A DNA stretch of 64,000 nucleotides, from positions 23,869 to 87,868 of the forward strand of contig CAYVQE010000010.1 of NCBI GenBank assembly GCA_964454005.1, read 5' to 3'. The notes under the pieces are model-generated. The model was given only the letters and a program-made list of their open reading frames with translations, made no database searches and was not told the origin of the DNA. This document shows positions 60,303-64,000 of this stretch, in pieces. The position numbers and the translations under genes are program-made. This DNA is from CAYVQE01 sp964454005 (GTDB lineage: Bacteria; Myxococcota; B64-G9). The first letter of the stretch is position 1; the number at the start of each line of letters is the position of its first letter.

Positions 60303-60857
60303 ATGAACGACATGCCCCACCGCCGCCAGCTGGACGAGGCCCTGGCCGCGGCGCGCTACGATCGGGCCCTGGAGATCGGGCTGCGGGCGCTGGCCGCGGC
60401 GACCCCGAACGCGCTGGAGCGCCTGCAGGCCTGCGCCGGCGCGCTGGAAGACCGCGAACGCCAATGGCAGCCGGCCGCGCTGGCGGCTGAACTCGAGGGC
60501 CTGGCTGCGACGCTGGCCGGGCTAGAGGTCCACCTGGACGATCTGGCCCGGGTGCTGGAGAAAGCCGGCGGACCGCAGGCCCCGCGGCTGGGCCGGCTGG
60601 ACGCGGAGCGCATCGCCCGGGCCGCCGAGCAGGCCCGCGGCCTGCCGGCCGGCGGTCAACTCGGGCCGCACCGGCCGGCCCTGCTGCGCGCCACATACTC
60701 CGCCGCCGGTCACCTGCAGCGCCTGTTCGAAGAACCGGCGGAAGGGGCCGACGACATCAGCGCCTATGCCGAGCGGGTGCACCAGGCCCTGGTCGGCCTG
60801 CGGCTGGGCCGCCGGGTCACGGCGGCCTGCCTGGCGCTGTTCACCGCTTCGGGATGA
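60303..60857 (+). CDS. Small helical protein of unknown function
   Basis: The 184-residue protein is Ala/Leu/Arg-rich and predicted to be all helical, with no signal and no recognised motif. It starts behind GGGGAAAG and overlaps the next gene by 4 nt (ATGA), so the two are coupled. It is divergent from the YdbH-like gene. Not recognised. Confidence 0.65.
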   Translation: MNDMPHRRQLDEALAAARYDRALEIGLRALAAATPNALERLQACAGALEDRERQWQPAALAAELEGLAATLAGLEVHLDDLARVLEKAGGPQAPRLGRLDAERIARAAEQARGLPAGGQLGPHRPALLRATYSAAGHLQRLFEEPAEGADDISAYAERVHQALVGLRLGRRVTAACLALFTASG

Positions 60858-61432
60858 ACACCACCGACACGAGGAGGAGATGGATGCCGTTTCCACTGGA
60901 TTGGGTCACCGGGCTGGCCGCTGCAGCGGCCGTCGTCACCGCAGTGCCGCTGTTCTGGCTGATGTTCAAGGTCAACCTCAACGCGCCCGTCTTAACCGCG
61001 CAGATCCTGAAGCTGGTGGCCGCGGACAACACCGATCGGGCCGTCAAGCTGGCCAGCGTGGCGCCCAACGCTCCGGTCTGCCGTGGTACCAAGTCCCTGC
61101 TCGAGGCCTACACCCAGGGCATGCGCGACGATCGCGGCCTGCGCGAGGCCTTCGACAACGGCGTGGCCGGCCGCGAGGGCAACCTGGGCCGCGGCAGCGA
61201 CGCGGTGGCCGCTGCCGTGGGCAAGCTCAACTGGATGATCTACCTGGCCCTGGTCCTGCTGGCCGGGGCCGCCCTGATGGCCTTCAAGCAGGACTTCGCC
61301 CTGACCAGGGCCCAGTGGGGCATCGGCATCGTCGCCCTGGTGCTGACGATCAACGCCCTGGTGACCGGCCGCCGCATCGGCAAGCGGATCACGGCAGCCC
61401 GCGACAAGCTGGCGGCGGAGCTGGCGCGCTGA
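60854..61432 (+). CDS. Membrane protein, possibly MotA/TolQ/ExbB-like
   Basis: The 192-residue protein has one N-terminal helix (GLAAAAAVVTAVPLFWLMFK) and two C-terminal ones (MIYLALVLLAGAALMAF and GIGIVALVLTINALV). Between them a soluble stretch (DRAVKLASVAPNAPVCRGTKS, then LREAFDNGV) resembles the cytoplasmic part of ExbB/TolQ proteins. The layout is loose and shorter than normal family members, so this is a weak guess. Confidence 0.6.
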   Translation: MNTTDTRRRWMPFPLDWVTGLAAAAAVVTAVPLFWLMFKVNLNAPVLTAQILKLVAADNTDRAVKLASVAPNAPVCRGTKSLLEAYTQGMRDDRGLREAFDNGVAGREGNLGRGSDAVAAAVGKLNWMIYLALVLLAGAALMAFKQDFALTRAQWGIGIVALVLTINALVTGRRIGKRITAARDKLAAELAR

Positions 61433-61460
61433 AACGAGCCAGCCGCGTCGATCGACCGGG

Positions 61461-61802
61461 TCAGTCCTGGCGGCCTTGCTCGGTCTTGTCGCGCAGGGCC
61501 TCGATGATCTGGGCCAGGCGTTCGCAGAACAGGGCACCGCGTTCCAGGCGGCGGGCGCGCTGGCCGCGGTCGCCACGCTTGCGCAGGCTCTCGAGCAGCT
61601 CGCGGATGTCCTCGAGCTGGGCGAGGTACATGTCGGCCACCTCGCGGTACATCAGAAAGGGCACCACCCCGGCCCGGTAGGCGGCGGCCAGCACCTGATG
61701 CACCTGCTTGCGCCGCTCGCCGCTGCCGTCGAAGGCGCGGGCGATGTCGTCGATCATCTGTCCGGTGTAAGTGGCCTGCTCGGCTCGCCAGTCTTCGTCC
61801 AT
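61461..61802 (-). CDS. Small hypothetical protein
   Basis: The 113-residue protein is helical and charged, with IDDIARAFDGSGERRKQVHQ near the start and an Arg-rich middle (RKRGDRGQRARRLERG). No signal peptide and no recognised domain. ATG 61802. Convergent with the membrane-protein gene and 49 bp from the histone-like gene on the same strand. Confidence 0.6.
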   Translation of the reverse strand: MDEDWRAEQATYTGQMIDDIARAFDGSGERRKQVHQVLAAAYRAGVVPFLMYREVADMYLAQLEDIRELLESLRKRGDRGQRARRLERGALFCERLAQIIEALRDKTEQGRQD

Positions 61803-61851
61803 GCCAGCTCCCCATCCGCCACCGCGAGCCGCTGGGATGCCGCAGCGCGTC

Positions 61852-62331
61852 TCAGAAGACCATCTTGACGATCTGGCTCATGATGTCTTCGTCGATGTCC
61901 TTCCGGATATTGGTGCCCTGGCCCTCGATGGTCAGGGTATAGGCACCCCCGGCGGCCTTGCGCGCTTTTTGCCGCGTGGAGCGCACCTTGCGGCTGGCGG
62001 TCTTGGCCTTGGCCTGACGGCCCTGCGGCTGGGCGGCCTTGGGCTTGCGGCCCGGCTTGCGGCCCCGCTTGGCGGGCTTGGCGGCCTCGCCGCCGGCGGT
62101 CTTCTGCCAGCGCAGCAGGCTGAGGTAGGACACCCCCAGCGCCTTGGCCGCCTCCTGGGCGTTCATGCCGCTGGCGCGCTTGGCGTCGTACTGGGCGAGC
62201 AGCTTCTCCCGCTCCGCCTGGCTGTAGCCAGCCCGACCCCGGCGGCTGGTCTTCTTGGCGCCCGTCTTCTTGGCGGCACCTTTCTTGGCGGACTTCTTCG
62301 TGGCCTTCTTGGCGGCCTTCTTCGTGGCCAT
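61852..62331 (-). CDS. Histone-H1-like basic protein with internal helix-turn-helix
   Basis: The 159-residue protein begins with a KAAKKATKKSAKKGAAKK tail of the H1/AlgP type. Residues ~38-78 form an HTH resembling transposase-type ones (REKLLAQYDAKRASGMNAQE, AAKALGVSYLSLLRWQK). A second basic arm follows (AKRGRKPGRKPKAAQ, with AT-hook-like GRKPGRKP). It likely binds DNA, as a nucleoid-associated protein or regulator. Promoter TTGACA with a TTTCTT -10 lies in an AT-rich stretch upstream. Confidence 0.8.
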   Translation of the reverse strand: MATKKAAKKATKKSAKKGAAKKTGAKKTSRRGRAGYSQAEREKLLAQYDAKRASGMNAQEAAKALGVSYLSLLRWQKTAGGEAAKPAKRGRKPGRKPKAAQPQGRQAKAKTASRKVRSTRQKARKAAGGAYTLTIEGQGTNIRKDIDEDIMSQIVKMVF

Positions 62332-62363
62332 TGATAGCTCCTCCTCGTGTTTTTGTTAATGGC

Positions 62364-62392
62364 AAGAAAACACGGAAGGCCAATACTGTCAA
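62364..62392 (-). promoter_or_regulatory. Promoter of the histone-like gene
   Basis: Minus strand TTGACA (62392-62387), 17-bp spacer, TTTCTT (62369-62364), about 32 bp before ATG 62331 (GAGGAGGAG nearby). The surrounding ~100 bp are the most AT-rich in the window. Confidence 0.5.
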
Positions 62393-62457
62393 GGAAATGA
62401 TAATAAAAAAACAAGATACCCTTACAAAAACTCCGACCGGACCAGTGTATCACGCCA

Positions 62458-63497
62458 AGGGGGTATCCACTTCGCTCCCGTAAGGATATCATGCATGTAT
62501 GAGCGATCGAAGCAGTCATCCCGTCGGCGGCGTGGACTACCCGCGGACGCTTCAGGAGTTCGACGCGTGGTTCAGCTCGGAAAAGGCGTGCTCCGCGTAC
62601 CTTGCGCAGCTCCGGTGGCCGAGTGGGTTCATCTGCCCAGCCTGCGGCGGGACGACCGCGTGGAAGACCGCCCGAGGCCTGTACCAGTGCGCAGCCTGCC
62701 AGCGGCAGGTCTCTGTGACCGCCAGCACGATCTTCGAGGGCACGCGGAAGCCTCTTCGGGTTTGGTTCCAGGCGATGTGGTACGTGACGAGCCATAAGTT
62801 CGGCGGCAACGCGCTGGGGCTCAAGCGCTTTCTGGGGCTCGGGAGCTACCAAACGGCCTGGGCTTGGCTGCACAAGATGCGACGTGCGATGGTGCGCCCA
62901 GGGCGCGACCGCCTGAGCGGACGAGTCGAGGTCGACGAGACATATGTTGGTGGCGAGGAGGAAGGCGTCAGCGGCCGGTACACGGAGAAGAAGGCGATCG
63001 TCGTCGTAGCCATCGAAGTTCACGAGCCGAAGGGCTTCGGGCGGGTTCGGCTTCGGCAGGTCCCCGATGTCTCCGGCGACAGCCTCGTACCTTTCGTGCG
63101 CGACGTCGTCGTCCCGGGCTCGGTCGTCCAGACGGACGGTTGGCCAGGGTATGCAAGCTTGTCTCGGCAAGACTACATCCACGAGAAGACCATTCTGTCG
63201 GCCTCCGGGGATCCCGCGCACGTGGCGATGCCGGGAGTCCACCGGATAGCCGCCCTCCTGAAGCGGTGGCTGTTGGGCACGCATCAAGGGGCTGTGAGCA
63301 ACAAGCATCTCGACTACTACCTCGACGAGTACACGTTCCGTTTCAACCGCCGCACGTCCAAGGCGCGCGGCCTCCTGTTCTACCGGCTACTCCAGCAAGC
63401 TGTGCAGACCGCGTGCACTCCATACCGTCAACTCGTGGGAGGTCGAGGGCAGAGCTAACTGCCCGCAATCCAAACGGGAGCGAAGTGGATACCCCCT
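62458..63497. mobile_element. Complete IS1595-family (ISXO2-type) insertion sequence
   Basis: The 1040-bp element has perfect 24-bp terminal inverted repeats (62458-62481, AGGGGGTATCCACTTCGCTC..., and 63474-63497). It is flanked by the 8-bp direct repeat TCACGCCA (62450-62457 and 63498-63505), the target duplication size normal for IS1595. It carries a single transposase gene. Perfect ends and target duplication indicate a recent, intact insertion in the upstream region of the histone-like gene. Confidence 0.95.
62499..63458 (+). CDS. IS1595-family transposase (DDE type)
   Basis: The 319-residue protein has a zinc-ribbon-type N-terminus (ICPACGGTTAW, CAACQRQVS), then the DDE domain: RVEVDETYVGGEE (first Asp), VQTDGWPGYASL (second Asp) and the C-terminal LLGTHQGAVSNKHL and FRFNRR segments of the ISXO2 type. 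It has full length and no stop or frameshift, so it may be active. ATG 62499, with a weak ribosome site. Confidence 0.93.
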   Translation: MSDRSSHPVGGVDYPRTLQEFDAWFSSEKACSAYLAQLRWPSGFICPACGGTTAWKTARGLYQCAACQRQVSVTASTIFEGTRKPLRVWFQAMWYVTSHKFGGNALGLKRFLGLGSYQTAWAWLHKMRRAMVRPGRDRLSGRVEVDETYVGGEEEGVSGRYTEKKAIVVVAIEVHEPKGFGRVRLRQVPDVSGDSLVPFVRDVVVPGSVVQTDGWPGYASLSRQDYIHEKTILSASGDPAHVAMPGVHRIAALLKRWLLGTHQGAVSNKHLDYYLDEYTFRFNRRTSKARGLLFYRLLQQAVQTACTPYRQLVGGRGQS

Positions 63498-63542
63498 TCA
63501 CGCCAATTCCGACCGGATTCGACCGGTAAGAGCGATTCGGCT

Positions 63543-64000
63543 ATGGATTCCATCATGGCGGTTCGCCTTCGGGACAATCTTCGCTCGCGGAGACCACAAC
63601 GATTTGCGGCGAGTCGGAGAGCCGGTCGCCGAGCCGATCACGGCAACTACGACCAGAAGCTGCAGATCGACGGCGTGCTGGATCACATCCAGGCGGCCAG
63701 CCAGATCTACTACGTGCAGAACGACGGCGGCCCCTGCTTCGGCGACTCCGGCGGTCCGGCCTTCGTCAAGCGCGACGGGGTGGCCTACCTGGGCGGCGTC
63801 ACCTCCTACGGCGACTCCTACTGCGCCCAGTACGGCGTCAGCACCCGGGCCGACGCCTACCAGACATTCATCAGCGACTTCATCGGCACCCAGACCAGCT
63901 ACTGCGGCGACGGTGTCTGCGACGCCGACGAGGACTGCTCGAGCTCCAACCCGGCCGACTTCAAGGTCTATCGACCGAAGCAGGACGGCCCGGAGGAGAA
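63543..64000 (+). CDS. Trypsin-like (S1) serine protease, 5'-truncated, runs off window
   Basis: The frame carries CFGDSGGPAFVKRDG, the nucleophile-Ser motif of S1 peptidases, then LGGVTSYGDSYCAQYGVSTR and a Cys-rich linker (CGDGVCDADEDCS). The catalytic His and Asp regions are absent. The ~33 residues after ATG 63543 are Arg-rich and do not look like protease sequence, so the true 5' part is missing and the ATG may be accidental. The IS1595 element ends 46 bp upstream. The 3' end lies beyond the window. Confidence 0.65.
   Translation, partial: MDSIMAVRLRDNLRSRRPQRFAASRRAGRRADHGNYDQKLQIDGVLDHIQAASQIYYVQNDGGPCFGDSGGPAFVKRDGVAYLGGVTSYGDSYCAQYGVSTRADAYQTFISDFIGTQTSYCGDGVCDADEDCSSSNPADFKVYRPKQDGPEE

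Overview
The window is about 64 kb of very GC-rich bacterial DNA. Nearly every gene drags long open frames on the opposite strand, so genes were chosen by recognisable protein content, ribosome-binding sites and start context rather than by frame length. The organism looks like a member of the Myxococcota or a close deltaproteobacterial relative. The evidence is many secreted lipoproteins with Cys-rich or beta-propeller domains, a MYXO-CTERM-like tail (protein at 26335-29268), a GGGC-type C-terminal sorting tail (50051-51397), clan CD and papain-like exported peptidases, and frequent GTG/TTG starts. No rRNA, tRNA or CRISPR array was seen.

Layout. 1-2.8 kb: end of a histidine operon on the minus strand (hisG, then a hisC-HAD fusion), preceded by a candidate His leader peptide with three consecutive His codons and hairpins. 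2.8-13 kb: mostly single genes (lipoproteins, TetR/SDR lipid-type operon, lipase, zinc-ribbon RNase H, EEP phosphatase, ankyrin protein). 13-13.6 kb: a relic region with an Hsp20 fragment and short repeats. 13.6-22.6 kb: a tightly coupled eight-gene minus-strand operon in the order acetoacetate-decarboxylase-like, acyl-CoA dehydrogenase, TetR, glycyl radical enzyme, its activase, NAD-dependent epimerase, SDR, DMT transporter; a perfect 18-bp palindrome lies in its promoter region. 22.7-33.4 kb: a vapBC pair, a propeller lipoprotein, a mosaic of decayed copies of both, a large papain-like MYXO-CTERM protein, a radical SAM protein of the UDG-linked type, a second PIN toxin-antitoxin pair and a ceramidase. 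Both toxin-antitoxin promoters look leaderless with the same geometry.

33.5-41.3 kb: a 935-residue protein built of carboxypeptidase-regulatory-like repeats, then an island (a Ca-binding-repeat protein and a gluzincin peptidase) flanked by a 361-bp direct repeat and ending in a 35-bp tandem repeat, then a PAS protein and a lone receiver. 41.3-46.2 kb: an operon of ECF sigma factor, zinc-finger anti-sigma, exported EF-hand caspase and Cys-rich propeller lipoprotein, ending in an intrinsic terminator. 46.4-52 kb: secreted hydrolase, repeat protein, 5'-truncated clostripain, metallophosphoesterase, haem-motif lipoprotein. 52-60.2 kb: an operon of a giant AsmA/YdbH-like protein, a YdbL/DUF1318-like lipoprotein and a propeller-TPR protein, probably an envelope lipid-transport module. 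60.3-64 kb: small proteins, a histone-like HTH protein, a complete IS1595-type element with 24-bp inverted repeats and an 8-bp target duplication, and a truncated trypsin-like protease running off the end.

All family assignments were made by eye from motifs; none was checked by database search.
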